From Augochlora pura (lineage: Eukaryota > Arthropoda > Insecta > Hymenoptera > Halictidae): a stretch of 64,000 nucleotides of DNA. The stretch is taken from assembly GCF_028453695.1 (NCBI RefSeq), contig NC_135775.1, forward strand, positions 7,146,046-7,210,045, in the 5' to 3' direction. Positions 47,468 through 60,864 of the stretch are shown piece after piece. The translations under genes were made by a program, and so were the position numbers. Each line of letters starts with the position of its first letter. Within the stretch, counting starts at the first letter, position 1. The notes under the pieces are model-generated. The model saw nothing but the letters and a program-made list of their open reading frames with translations, searched no databases and was not told where the DNA came from.

Positions 47468-49250
47468 CAACACCATCAAACCCGCGGCAACGCCAGCGTC
47501 GGGGCTAATGAGCAACCCGTCGCCATTGGCGTAGCAAATGCTCCATTTTTTTTTTATTCGTCCCGCTGCTAGTCTAGAAATTACTCCGGGAAGTCGACGT
47601 CATTCGTATACAACTTACTTATCTATCTGTCCATCTATCTATTTATTTATTTACGGACGAGATACCTGTTGGTTTACGCAAATAGATTAACAAGCCTGAC
47701 GCGTAAGTAGTATTATTACAAGAAAGTACTGGATACGGGATGATATAGTGGAGGAAATCGTATGTTCAGAGACGCGTCGCGAGCAAGAGAAATCGACTGA
47801 TTTGTAATGGTAATTAACAGTTATAAGATCGCAGTTTACACAGTTTTGTTGCTTTTATGATACCTGATACGATTCAATAGAAAATCCACATCCAGTTCGC
47901 AGCGAGATCGCAGAAGTATTCTAGTTTCAATAGCCTGAAAATCTCAGGGTTTCATCAGTGTTCCCGATCAGCGATTCTTGTTAATCTTTGCCGAAAGATT
48001 TTGTTCTTGTTTGCAATACTGGAACGTGTTTATTAAAATTCGTTTACCAGAAACTTCTTAAAAATTCGTCGATTTGTTCCATACTATACATTAATCTCCT
48101 GAACATGAATAAAAAATTCTACTTTTACATTCTTCGAGATTGAATACATCTTAAATTTTTCTTATAGTTACAACAAACTGAAATATGGAAGGGAAAAACA
48201 TAACAAAGGAAAAAAGGTATAAAGAATCATCTGTAAATGTGCACCCTTGAAAAAATATTTAAGAGATAAAGCTGAGATTTCAATTTTGTATTCTTAACCC
48301 TTTAAATATTCTTAAATATTCTTATAATATTTTGTAATGTAATATATTGCAATAAATCTCATTTCCTAAAATAGAAAAGAACCTTGTAATGTGTGTAACA
48401 AGGAATCAGACTCCTTGTACAGATTTCGATCATGATCACGTAAATACTTATTTATTTTTCTGAAATGGAAACAAGAAGATTCCTTTGTTATGTTTAACTC
48501 TTTTGGAATAAAAGCAAATGTAAACACGTAAGACACAAAAATTGTCTCATTCTGTCACAGAAATGATCAAGATCAAAAAAGCGCTAATCGACGTAGCTGT
48601 GAAAGAAATCGCAATATAAAGAGTTCATAAATTCAACGAAAAATAAAATTGCGCTCTGTCCTTTGTTAGTCTCGCATTCGAACTTGAGAAGAATCTTTTA
48701 AAACTTTCTCAGTCACTATCACGAGCCTCTGACAAACCTGCAAACATGGTTAACAGTAAATTTCCTTCGGTTGTTGCGTCGGTTCGTCTCGCAGGAGGTT
48801 CAGCGCTGCGGAACGCGGTGAACGATTTCGCGGTGCAGAAATCGGCGGCGGAGTCGCGCCAATGGTTAGCGCGGTCGGGTTCAGTCAGTCACCGGAGGGT
48901 ATACAAGTTCACGACACCATCCCATAAAGATTCATTAAGGTCCGCCGTCTCTATATTCGCATGTGTCGTGGCAGCGTTATAGAGCCGCGTGGCATGCCAG
49001 CTCGCCCGCGTCGGCGTGTGTGCAATCGTATATAGGTGTGCCTCCGACTCTTCGGCTCGTTCTCTGACTTTTCTGCGTGCGTGCGTGCGCGTGTGTGCAC
49101 GCAACCGAGAGTCAAAACGGTTGATCAATAACAATCAAAAGCGTGCGCTGACCTGGGTCGGGGGGTACGGGCCGGGGAACGGAATGAATGGCTTCGGAAA
49201 CGGTGCCGCGGAACGTTTAAGCTTGTCGTTGCTTCGCGTCGCGTCTCGAC

Positions 49251-49280
49251 TCGTCTCGTCTCGTCTCGTCTCGTCTCGTC
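49251..49280 (+). repeat. (TCGTC)6 pentanucleotide array
   Basis: Six identical TCGTC units just 90 bases before the 49369 MITE-like element. Confidence 0.9.
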
Positions 49281-49368
49281 CCATCGCGTGTCTCGTCTTT
49301 GCTCGGTCGATGGCGCTTCTCGCAGATTCTGACGAAGTTACTGGCGATACAAAATATCGGAGTCATTG

Positions 49369-49802
49369 TCAACACTAAACCTACCAAGTTTTAACCCCTT
49401 GCCGTACTATTTTGTTCATAGTTACAAGGATGGGCACTTTTTCCACTATAATAATTTCTTAGAGGGAACAAGAAAAATATTTATTGCGTCTGTCTAGATT
49501 TAATTAAATGGTCGAATACCGATGACAAGAGGATAGAATTTTATTCCGGCTTAAAAGAACGGGATAACATTTATACTTAAGGAGACATTAATAGAAATCC
49601 AAAATACGGCTTAATGCCTACAAAGTGACTAACGTGTCTTATAACGAGGGAAAGATTGCATCTATCTATACCTTCTACTATTTTTTTTAAAATGTATACT
49701 TTGATTAAGAAATTTCTTCTACCAATTTCTATCATTTTCAACAACCTTGATAAAATAAATGTGAAATCGTCTAATCTGATTAGCTCGGTAGGTTTGTGTT
49801 AA
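49369..49802. mobile_element. TTAA-ended MITE-like element (family 3, 434 bp)
   Basis: The left tip TCAACACTAAACCTACCAAG pairs with the reverse complement of the right tip, TTAACACAAACCTACCGAGC, with one small gap. The body is AT-rich and has no open frame of note. It contains an internal TTAACCCCTTGCCGTACTA, similar to the tip of the 27859 element, which suggests nesting or shared ancestry. Confidence 0.65.
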
Positions 49803-50236
49803 TAATCTGCAAAACGGTTTGCAAAGTGAGCAACGTGATTGAGATTGAGGAAGCTGTAAAATCGGAATAATAGATGCAAATAGCTAAAGCGTTCCTGCGA
49901 AGTTAGAGAACCTCGCGGAGGGTTAACTTAACTTCGAGATATCCAAACTAAAGTGTGTAAAGTATAGAGCACATTGGTTCTGCATGAATAATGTTTGCTT
50001 GAGAACTATTCCGGAAGGCTAGATTTGCTTTCGAACAAAATAATGTTCACTGGAAACGCTATTCTTCGTTTCCCAGTAATTACTAAATCAGGCAGTAGAT
50101 TAATTGAACGCGAAAAGAATTTGATCGGCAAGTGACTGATGAGTACAGTCGATCTAATAAAAATTCCGTACGTAATGAGATCCGCTTTACGATTACGTCC
50201 ATTACTGTTGCTCTCTGCTCAACAGCTGTTCCGATA

Positions 50237-50288
50237 AAGAAAGAGAAAGATAGAGAGAGAGAGGGGGGGGGAGGAGAGTAGAGAGAAC
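50237..50288 (+). repeat. GA-rich tract with a G run
   Basis: AAAGAAAGAGAAAGATAGAG, then a GA run, then nine or more consecutive G bases, then GA again. Confidence 0.85.
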
Positions 50289-53200
50289 GAGTCGCATTCG
50301 CAATTGCATGTCAACGGAAAGAATCGCAGTAGCATTTTCCCAAGGACAGAACGATTTCATAAATCCGTCTTGCCCGTAGGTGTCATCTACCTGTAACAGC
50401 TGTGACCGCATATTTGTCGTCGGATTTAAAATTCATCGCATGAGAAACGTCGCGTTCGTGACGAGATTTCGATCGGGCTCGCGAGCGCCGCGGTCGTATT
50501 AATTAAAGTACGTTAAACAGTAACGCAACACCTCGGATCGGCCGTCGTCGCGTTTCCATGCGATCAGCACGGAATCGGCGAGCCGACGTGGTCTATCCGC
50601 GGGAGCATCTAGCACCGCGCTGCTAGAACTATCACGATCGTTATCCCATTACAGCATCGGATACAATGAAACGGTCGCGAGCGTAACATTGTTCCCGCGT
50701 CCCCGATCGTCCGCTCGGCTCGCTTCGATCCGCGCTGGTTCGTGAGCAGATACCGATCTCGCGGCGCGGTTCGATCTGTCGCGAGCCGCGCGGCTCGTCG
50801 ACACTCTTGCCTCGCGCTCGCCACCGAAGAAAAATCGACGTCGAATCCGTCCGACCGGATAACAGGAATTTTTGCGGGTGGAAAGCGTCCACAGAACGGA
50901 TTCGAGCGCCTAGAAACGTCTACCGATTCACCGCTTTCTCTCCCGCGATCCAGCGGAAGCTGCTACGAACGGAAAATTGTACTGTGCCGCGGAAAAAAGG
51001 GGTTGAAGAGACCAGATTCGGTTTAACTGTCCACTAAGATTATGGGAAATTGGTTTGAAATATACTCGAGGTAATATTTGGACAGCTTCTAAGACAGAAT
51101 AACCTTTTTAGATATCGGTGAGATGACTGGTATTTTGCTGAGGTGTTTCAGAGACTCGTTCACTAATTAATCTCTACAAAATTTATTTTAAAAATTGTTA
51201 TATGTAATTGATGTTATAAACTATGAAGAATTTGGGATCGCGAAAATCAGGTTTCGTCTGAATTTGCAATAAATAAGTCAGAATTATCTATTATATACTT
51301 ATAGAAGATTGGACGAAATGACAAAATAGACTTAATAAGCTCAACAATGTATAAAAATTGATCACTCGTAGTAAAATATATCGTACATATTTCCGGATAA
51401 TTTATAACGCCATCGATCAGTTTACGTGAAAACATCAGTCCAGTGGGTTTCTACTTATTTTAAGAGTCTAGACGTTCGTATCTCGTGCTCGAACGATTAG
51501 TTCCCTTTTCGTTAGGATTTTTCGCCATCGTGCAATCGGCTTCGGGGTTCGTCCACACGCTCGAGAGGATCGTCAACCCGCGCGTCGCGAGCGTCCCCGG
51601 CTCGGTTACCCGACGTCGAGATGGTATCGGGCCGGCTCATCGAAGTTGTCACCGTCGGACAAGGCATTTGCTCTCGGAGCCCTTCGAAGGCTTTTCTCCG
51701 TTGTTTCGGCCAATCTATCGGCCCTTTTCGTCGTTTCCCTCTCGTTCCGAGGCTCGTTAACGTGCCGGCTTGTTTGTCGTCAGATATCATCTTTGACGTT
51801 GCCCGTGGAACCTCCGGGGCCCTAATTTCTATCGTCGTCGGGAGACGCCGGTGTCTCCGTTCCCTTTCTCGTGTACCTCCGTCGTTCCACTTGTTTCGCC
51901 GGAACTTTTCCTCCGGGAAAAATACTGCTGCGTCGGTAATGACGCGAACGAGCTGTAGACCGTGATACGAGATAACGTCCAATTTATTCCTCGGCTCCAT
52001 GGATTTTCGGTTCCGTCGCTTTTCCATTCGAAGACGGAGAATTGAACTCGTAGATTGACGCAGTGGAAATTGTAGCATTTTGTTAGCCAACCTTGTAGAT
52101 CGTTTCTTCTAAATAGGACACATAATATCCTTAAATCATATTTAATGGTTTATTTGATATTTTTTTACTATAGAAAGTTAAAGCTAGAACGTGGCTTATA
52201 TGAAAGAGTTGTATTAATGCTTTATGTTACTGCATTTTACAGAACTTACGATTCATCTCTCAGTAATCACGAATTAATTTTTGGCTCACACTATTTCAGT
52301 AATGAAAACCCGAGGAGATGTCATAACTGCTATAACGACGTCGATCTTTCTAAAATTGGCTTCGATTTCGGTTTCTCGGAGAAAGAAACGAATCGACATC
52401 ACCGTAATAGTTGTAACATTATTTGGATTCTGGGTAAACGTTCCGAAAATCGACTGTCTTTAATCCCTTCGTTATAAATGTTTCATTCTTTTCACGATTT
52501 AAAACCCATTCTCGCGTGATTAGCATGGATGACAGATTAACCATGTTTGGGTTAAGATTAGTCGTTGGTTCAGCATCCCGGTCCGTTCATTGAGTTTGTA
52601 AAGAGAACATTATTAACACGTCTCGAAATAGCGGTTCCCGCGTGATTAGATTTTACTATATTTAGTGAAATCGCCTGTTAATTTAAGCGTCCGGTTATTT
52701 TGATCGGAATCCACGAAGGGATACCTACCTGGCTAAGGTCCTTTTATAGTTCCGAGCATCTTTTTGTAGCCTGATGCGACCAAAGTCAGCAATAGCGTCG
52801 AGCAGCACTCATAAAACGTTAATCTATTCCGCGGAACGTCTGCGAAACTGTGTCTATTTCGGTCCCCTTCGCCTTCTAGAGGAAACCTTGGTACAAGGTG
52901 AGGTAATTCCTTGACTTTGCCGCGGAACGTTCGACCGCGAGTGGATGACGATTATTCTCTATTAATATTGTTGAAGCCCCGTGACGCTCGTGTTTGCGTA
53001 TAATCCCGGGCGTCGGGCGGAATATCTTTCCGGGACAAGCTGCAAACGCGTGTTAGCGACACGTGGGAAGAGCTCACCGCGGACATTAACATATCGTGTC
53101 GCAATCGCTCGCGGATAAACACGTACACCTTCTCTCCCGTCGCGAGGCTAGAGGAGATTCTATCTCGGCTGATCGATCGCGATCCGACCGCGCCGAACAA

Positions 53201-54219
53201 AACGTTCCGCGTTAGGAAACGTGTAGCTGTTTTCCGTGAGAACTCGTCAATTTGCCCCGCGATACTTTGAATCCTCGTACACGACCTTATTCATCGACCA
53301 CATTTCTACGAGCCATCTCGTGTCCCTTCGTACATACTTCTCCGGTGCACGTGGCGAGTCTATGTTTTCGCGAAACATCTCGAGAAACAGGATTCTCTAC
53401 AGTAATACAAGAGATATCATTTTCTGTTCGATCGTCGATCCAGAGTCGATCAGGATTCACGGCCTGATTACTGAAAGGACACCATAGCTGGACACTTTCT
53501 TGAATGATACACTTGTTAAACTTAGCTCTTCGTTGATGTGGATTTTCTATAATTCGAAAGAATATCTTTTTTACATAGTTAAATTGTACGACTTCTGGCA
53601 GAGCTTACAACTTCTGGAATAAGACGCAGTCTCCTGATTTGAATGTGAATTAAAACTTCGTATACAGGTTTAAATCTTTTAGTACACATTAAATAACAAC
53701 ACAAGTTACATATACAAATGTCTAAGAAGCGCAGGATAAAAATTTTATATTTGAAACAGGAATTAAAAGGAAGAAAGTCAAGTGGACAGAAATGACCACC
53801 AACGTCTCACGTTCGCAATAAACATTTAAACTCATCGGAACGCCTTCGAGCTTCATTAAAATCCAAACACGAAACTAAAAGCGAATAAATGCGGTCGCAA
53901 CAAATACGAACGTGATCCGACATTTCCGAGTACCGCGAAGCTCCTCGAATCTCTCGCAACAGATAAATTAGCGCCGAAACTCGGCGGTGCAAGGCGACGG
54001 ATTTTTCCGCAAAAATTGGGATCGTCCGTATCGAGTGGCGGAGTTCGATAGGTCCGGGCGACTCGAGTCGCAGGAGGCTCGTTAGCTTAACAAGCCATCG
54101 ATCTACGATCTAAGCCGTGGAACGAACGCAGTTCTCCAATGCTGGAAACAATCTCGGGGTCCTCTATCGATCCGTTTATCTCGGTGGCGCGCAGCCACCA
54201 TCGGATCGGGACGAAAGGG

Positions 54220-54222
<3 letters not shown>

Positions 54223-54269
<47 letters not shown>
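54223..54269 (+). repeat. (CT)n microsatellite
   Basis: About 23 uninterrupted CT units, the longest pure dinucleotide array here. It creates long low-complexity serine/leucine frames on both strands that should not be read as proteins. Confidence 0.95.
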
Positions 54270-54271
<2 letters not shown>

Positions 54272-54912
54272 CCTCCGATCGTTTTTTCCTCCGGCATCCA
54301 CGGGCTTTACGGAGAGTAGATCGACCCTCTCGATTCGGCGGGAACGAGTCCTGTCAACCCGTGCCCCGTGTCCCTCCTCTGCCTCGCCGAAGAAGAGAGG
54401 AGCCCCCGCCGTAACAACCTTTCCAGTCGGTCGCAGTTTTCGTGCTCCCCCGGCTCCGAGGAGAGATCCTTAATCGACGGTTCGTCGAGCCTCGTCTCCG
54501 GTCCACGGGTCCGTGTCCCTCCCCTCTCCCCCTCTCTCCCACCCATCGGTCCCCGCGTCCTCTCTCGTTCTTTCATCTCGGTCGAACGAGGAAAAAGTTC
54601 CCGGTGACCAGATATCCGCCGGTTTCTGACAACTATCTGCCCCGAACGGCTGAAGAGAAGGAGAAAGAAATAAATGAAGAGAGGATCGAGGAAGCACGAT
54701 ACCACGGCGAAGAGGGGTGAAGCGTGTTAAAGCGTGTACCCGGGGACCAAAGATCACGGGGGATTCCTGGAAATCGGCGCACGTGCGAGAGGGAGGCAGA
54801 GAGACAGAGCAAGATAGAAGTAATGAGGCTGATTCTCTGTTTTCTGTGTTTTCAGCGAGCCCCGGTATCGGTCGGTTATCGGGCCGCGCCTTTTTTCTCT
54901 CGATCTCTCCCC

Positions 54913-54948
54913 CTTTCTCTCTCTCTCTCTCACACACACACTCTCTCT
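54913..54948 (+). repeat. Compound (CT)n(CA)n(CT)n microsatellite
   Basis: CT, then five CA units (54931-54940), then CT again. It is the only sizeable CA run noticed in the window. Confidence 0.9.
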
Positions 54949-57900
54949 TGCTTTCCTTCTCTCTCCGACTCTCTTCTCAGCGCGACTCGCGTCTCCCCCG
55001 CGCGAGCCATAATGAGGCCTCCGCGTCGCGTCGTGAACTCCTGCGCCTTGTAACCCCTTTTTCTTTCCTGTGTCCTGCGTAAAACCTCGCCGAACACGGC
55101 TCCCTTTATTCTTTCCTCGGCCGGCTTTTCGGCGCGGCTTCGATCCGCCCTCTTAGATCCTGCGATCCTCCAACAGGACTGTATCGGCTCGATCTAGGGC
55201 CTGGCAAATGCGAATTTCGGTCCCGCTGTCCCTCGACGACAGTGAAATAGTTTCACAGCGAACCCGGTCGAACCATTCCGATCTTATTTTGCAAGCATTG
55301 TCGCTACGACGATGCTTTCCTTTGTAGTCGGAGCTATTTCAATTTCAAATCTGAGATACTTGTTTCAATACATGGTATCGCGGTTCTATAGTGTTTCTGT
55401 TAACAGTTTTGACAGTGTCATTTCTTCCATTTCTCAATATTTTATCATTTATATTTTTTAATAACTATACCATTTATCATTTTCGGAATATAAAACAGCG
55501 AAAATACAAAGTTGTGAATGAAATTTGTTTTTCTCTTTCGTACACGTTTACAGACGAATGACAAAGTTAGTGGCGTTAAATACCAACCAGATTAATTATG
55601 TAAAATTGACTTGACTTAAATCTTCCCGATTTCGTCATACGTAACTAATTTCCGAGATCTACATATGTTTAGTATCAACACGACAATGATCGTGGAGTTT
55701 CTGCAACAGGCTCATGCTCGAAAGAATTGATTGCTGTTTCCAGTGTTATCGACGACCCGATAAAGCAGACGACGTGGGGGCAGAAATTTCCGAAAGTGTC
55801 AGAAATAGGATCTTGAGCAAGCCGAGATTTGTCAACGTCGCGCGGAAGGTTCTTTCGGCGTCGCTATCAAGCGGAGACTATCTCGTATAATCGTGTTCGT
55901 CGAATCGTTTTTCATTGGGACGAACACGGTCGAAAAACCGGGCGAACGATAACGCCACATGCTCTAGCGAGATCGGTTCTCGTCGGGATCCGGTGGACGC
56001 TCGTGTAGTTAACGAGCGAAGCCGAGCGAAAGTGCAAAGTGTCGGCCAAGGCACCACCGACATTGAAGTTAATTGACACGTTAATGAATAATAAACTTGC
56101 GTCACTGGCGGGCTATCGATGGCTGCCCGCGGGACGGTTCGATAGCCGGACATGACAGCCGGTGGCACTCTCATTAATATTACTGTTTACTATGTCTTTA
56201 ATCGCTGGTTTTTCCTCGCGCCGCCGTTCCGGCTGCCGGCTGTCAGGGTTCATTGATTTGAATAATTCGCGTTATCGCGCTTCCTCGCTCGTTTCTCGGT
56301 AAAGTCGTCGGTCTCTCGCCCAACGCCGGCCGCTGAAAAATCCCGGCCTTATCGGACGCGAATCGGTAGCCAAGGGATTCTTCGGTAAGTGGATTCCAAG
56401 ATTCCCGCGGTGGGAGCATGAATGGTCAACGCTCTCGGACGCGTCTCGAAACGCGATTATCCTTCCTTTTTTCATCCACCCGGGAGCGTGGACAAACGAT
56501 TGGACAGAGTTATTCGATGCGGACGTGTCGTTTGACCGGAGGCGAGAACGATCCTGCAATAAAACTGCGCTCTGTCATCGCTGGTCTCTCCGGCTCCTCT
56601 GATTGATCTCGCGCGGGTAATGAAACTCGCAATTAAAAATTTCTGAAACGATAAGCTCGTGGAAATTGCCATCGAAGTATCATTTTATTGCTTTCGTTCG
56701 TTTTGTTGTTCGCGATGCGTTGATACGCGTGATTCGCACAATGCGACGCGTCTTTTGAATTTTTCTCAGGACAAGCGTGGAATAAATGCCGCGTTTCTTT
56801 TCGCAGTAAATAAAACGATTACGCTTCTGTTTGTAATCTATACACATTGAAAAACGAATATTTTCAATGCAATTAATTGACTACATTCTGCGTCTAATAA
56901 TTCAAAGATGTTCGAAGGGCGCGGCGCGAAGGGCTTACGAAACAAGTTCTAATCGTTATTACCGCGACGATAGAAGTTACTCCCGGACAGGTAGTTAGCA
57001 GTAAATCTGGCCGCGCGGAAAACGCGTGGATCCAACGTGGATCCGGATCGTCGGCGGGATGCGGCGCGTTGCGGAGCGGCTTCGGCGCGGTTTGATCGTG
57101 CGCGCGAGATAACGCTCTCGGCCGGCAATAAAAACGGAACGACGAATGAAAAAGTGACGGGCGACGCGGCGTGGCGTGGCACGAGAGAGGATCGGCAGGT
57201 GAAACCGGCGATGGCGGCCGCCTGGCCGCTCGATAATGCGGCCATCGATACCCCGGCTAGATTTGGCAATCGCGCGTAATTGCGCCGATATTTCACATAA
57301 GCGGCTTAATTGATTTTTCTCCGGCGGCCGTCCCGGTCCGGGGGCCCTCTCGTCGGCACGCGGGACGCGGAACGGGCGAGATCCGTATTTACGACTATTT
57401 TTAAATCAGCCGTCCGGGATATAACCCGACGTTTATTAGGACGCCAATGGTACGGCGCGCGCCGGTACGCGAGGCGCAGGTAAATATTCTGAAATTTGCT
57501 CTTGGCAAACAGCCGATAAATAATGCAGCGGCCCGCGTATTTAGTTTTGTTAATTATTGGGGCGGTTATCTGGGCGCGGACCGAGCGGGCGGACCGGGCG
57601 CGAAGCGGGCAACGCGTGCGCGCGTGCGATAGCGGCGGGAACGCGACGCGGATATCGGGGCCGGTTCGCGCGGACAACACCGGATGCGCGGTTTTTTTTC
57701 CCCTCGGAATATCAACGCGCGGGCGAGATCGCGTGAAAAATGATCGGCTGCCGGCAATGAATGACGACGTTATTGGATTCCGCGGCCGGTACGCGATACC
57801 GTTTAATGTTTTCGCTCGGTCGAAAAGTTTACCCGGGGGGTTCCTTCGGTTTCGAGAGGCTTTTCTGTCACGGGATATAAATGTTTTCTGCGGCGAGAAA

Positions 57901-58045
57901 AAAAAATCCCGACGTACGGTTCCGACGCGAAAGAGGAAAAAAAGAAAACGCGGCGATAGTTTTCGGATCGGATCAAATTCCCGGTAAACCGTTCGCGCGC
58001 CGGGGAATTAATTTTAACCGCTTGAAAATAAACGCGGAGCGGCGT

Positions 58046-58084
58046 TTTGCATAAATGTTGCGCGGATTTGCATAAATGTTGCGC
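58046..58084 (+). promoter_or_regulatory. Paired octamer-like elements (18-bp direct repeat)
   Basis: TTTGCATAAATGTTGCGC occurs twice with no change, at 58046-58063 and 58067-58084, exactly 21 bases (two helical turns) apart. The second copy is preceded by A, giving ATTTGCAT, the POU-domain octamer; the first reads TTTTGCAT. The pair stands out as an AT-rich motif inside a CpG-rich block. Confidence 0.35.
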
Positions 58085-60852
58085 CGCGCGTTCGTCCGAC
58101 ACGCGGCGGTTAGAAGACGCGGCTCGTCCGCGCGGTCTTTTACCTGGCCAATGATAATTTACCATTCGAGAACGGTCGGACGCCTAACCATCTCTTTCCG
58201 GAGGGTTTCAAACATTTTATACTTTGTATAATGCACGGGCCACATAATTTCCGTCTGCGGGCAAGCCGTGTTCGTTCTCGCTCGAGAATGTAGCAGGGTA
58301 GCCGCACGCGTTACCTCGAAAACGATGAAAATGATCGAAACGGATCGTCGACAAGGGCTGGCAAGCATCAACGTCCCTGATACAGAGTCGTTTAAAACGA
58401 AATCGCGCAGAGAGAAAGGGGTGGATCGCATGCAGGAAATTTGCCTGCTTCAAACTGTTCGATCATCACGCGAGACTACGTTCGCCGGTTTCGACCAACC
58501 CGGGGAACGACCACGAGAATCGGCAGAATCGAGACGGTATTTCTTAGAAATCCCATCGCATCGCCCAAAAGAATCTCTCTCCTGCCTCCGCTGCCAGACG
58601 TTTGTAACTCTTTGGTCGACGCGGCGTGTCAAGTTAGCGGAAACAAAGCGTCCACGTGTCGCAGGTGCTTTAACCTCCAACGATTACCTGGCACGCAGAC
58701 TGCTTCGTCGAACCTTCAAAGTCTTGGATTTTGCAGTTCTACAATTCCTTATCCTGTTATTATTTTTAATTGAACTTGTATATAATAAGAATATTATATT
58801 TATTTCTCCGAGTTGGCAATCATCTGTATAATTATAGTTCTATCTTATAATTATCTCTTACACGCATGTTTCTCCGTATCTGTTCTATTTACATACATAT
58901 AGCTGCCACTTTTCATTATTAATAAATTACATTTCTTTTTTCTGTTCTTCTCGCAGGCTCAATTTCTTTTCTCGTATTTGAAAACGCTTCAAATGATACA
59001 TTGGAAATGCTGTTAGTAAATAAGTAGCAATATCTGTTACCTCTCCTCAAATGGAAAATCGTGTTTGCAGGATTTTCGTTCGTTTTCGAGAATAATTAAC
59101 TTCACTTTCGAACACAAAAATTCTATAATCTCCTTTATCTAGAAATATTTATTATATTTTATTCGGTGAACATAAATTACGCCACCCCACTTTTATGAAC
59201 ATATTTCGTTATTTCTCGCTACGACGATCGAGCGGCAGCTGGCAAAATCGTCTCGACCAGTTTCCTTTTATTTCGTGATGACCAGAGGGGGAGATGACAG
59301 AGACAGCAGATGAAATGTCGAGCAAGGTCGCGGCCGTTTCGCGGAACGCCGTCCAATTTCGTCTCGCGATTTTTGTCCGCTTTGTTGCGGATCGTGCCTT
59401 CCGAGAAAGGAAGCCTCGTGTCCCTTGGCGCGTGTAGCGTTGATTAACACACAATGTGACAGCCACGGGGAAAAAGAGCGCGGGGCGTCCCGAGGATCGC
59501 GGACCGCGCATGTGTTATCGATCCGTTGGGGAACATCCCCGACGACACTTGCACCTGTACGCTCCGCGACACCGTCGGCCGCTTTGATCACGATCCGTGT
59601 CTGTCCCGATCGTTACGGTATCGTTGAGAGCGCCTGTTGTCGTTAGAAAGTATAATGGCGGAGCAAAGCGATACAAATAATGAGAACCAGTTGTTTCTTT
59701 CATTGCCGCGAGATCGGCGGCCACGATTTCTAGCTTCCGTCTTCGAAAAATTATGTCCACGATCCAGGGATTCTCGATCCCGATCTTCTTCAACGCCTTG
59801 GCCGGTCTGGGCTGGTAATTTACACGTACCTGGTTTCGCGATCTATCTTCGGAGAATATTCACTTTTATAGCTTCTCGCAAAATTTCCCAGCTTTCTCGA
59901 TGTTTAAAAAAGACCTTTATTATGTTACTGAAATAAGAAATCGATCGGGAGCGTTTTAAAAAATTTGTCTTTATTTAAAAAGAAAACACGAATTTTGAAA
60001 ATTCTCTGTCTTTTTGCGAAACAAATAAAGCGATTTTGATAATTTTGGAGAATATTATAAATAAAGAGAACATCGTTTATGAAACATTAAATATAAAAAT
60101 TAATTACAGTGTCATCTCAGTACATTTTCCTAATAAACGTATACTTGGTATCCACGATATTTTTAGGAGCACTGCCATATATCTTCGGTTAAACAATGAA
60201 CCTACCTGAACTCGAGATCTAAAAATCGTCTAGCATTAAACCTCAATGATTTCTACTAAAGTGCATCAGCAGCGAATGATCTGGCCGACCGTGTGGAGTC
60301 CAGGTGCACGATGTAGAAGAAAGTGCTCGTCGAAAAGAGTTCAGCTTCGGTATCTCTGGTTCGGAGCGACGCGGTCATGCTTCACCAGCCGGATTAAGGA
60401 TCGATCCCATTTTTCACCGGGACAAAGCGTTTTCTAATGACCGGATTAGTCTCTGCGGTGGCGATAGAGGCTCGATCACGCGATCCTCGAAAGCCCGTAG
60501 CCGCTACGTTGGCGTTCGCTCGCGTTCGCGTAGGCCCGAAGCCCGGCCCGATCTATCTCGATGATTTATCCCGTCGCGGTTGAGCACCTCTAACTGACAG
60601 CTGCTCCGAACACGTAAGATAACCTAAGCTCTTCTCCTCTCTCCGGCCTAGCGCTCGCGTGCGTATTGACGTAGTTTGTATTTTTTTAAGTCGCCACGCC
60701 GAAACGAGCGGCGGTCGGTCGCCGCGCCGCGCCGCCGCATCGTTGCGGGGCCAGCTCCCTTTTGATTGTCTTCTAGGAAGCACAGAGATTCTTTCTTCCT
60801 GTCAGCCGGTTAGCAGATCGGTCACGAATTACCGGGAAACTGCGACCGGCGG

Positions 60853-60864
60853 CCCCCCCCCCCC
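60853..60864 (+). repeat. Poly-C run
   Basis: Twelve consecutive C bases, a likely site of sequencing or assembly length error. Confidence 0.8.

Noticed and set aside
51512..52090. 192-codon minus-strand frame and its 114-codon plus-strand partner
   Set aside because: Both strands are open, no motif is recognised, and a frame of this length is expected about once by chance in 64 kb at this GC content.
54835..54905. Good-looking acceptor (TGTTTTCTGTGTTTTCAG) as a possible next hth exon
   Set aside because: The following translation (RAPVSVGYRAAP...) does not match any Hth segment and runs straight into a CT array.
58268..58831. 187-codon plus-strand frame running into AT-rich DNA
   Set aside because: No recognisable domain and a hydrophobic tail produced by AT-rich codons; kept out for lack of support.
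59655..59936. ATG frame of 93 codons in a good start context (MAEQSDTNNENQ...)
   Set aside because: The opposite strand is open too, no family is recognised, and the C-terminal half is arginine/serine-rich; not distinguishable from chance.
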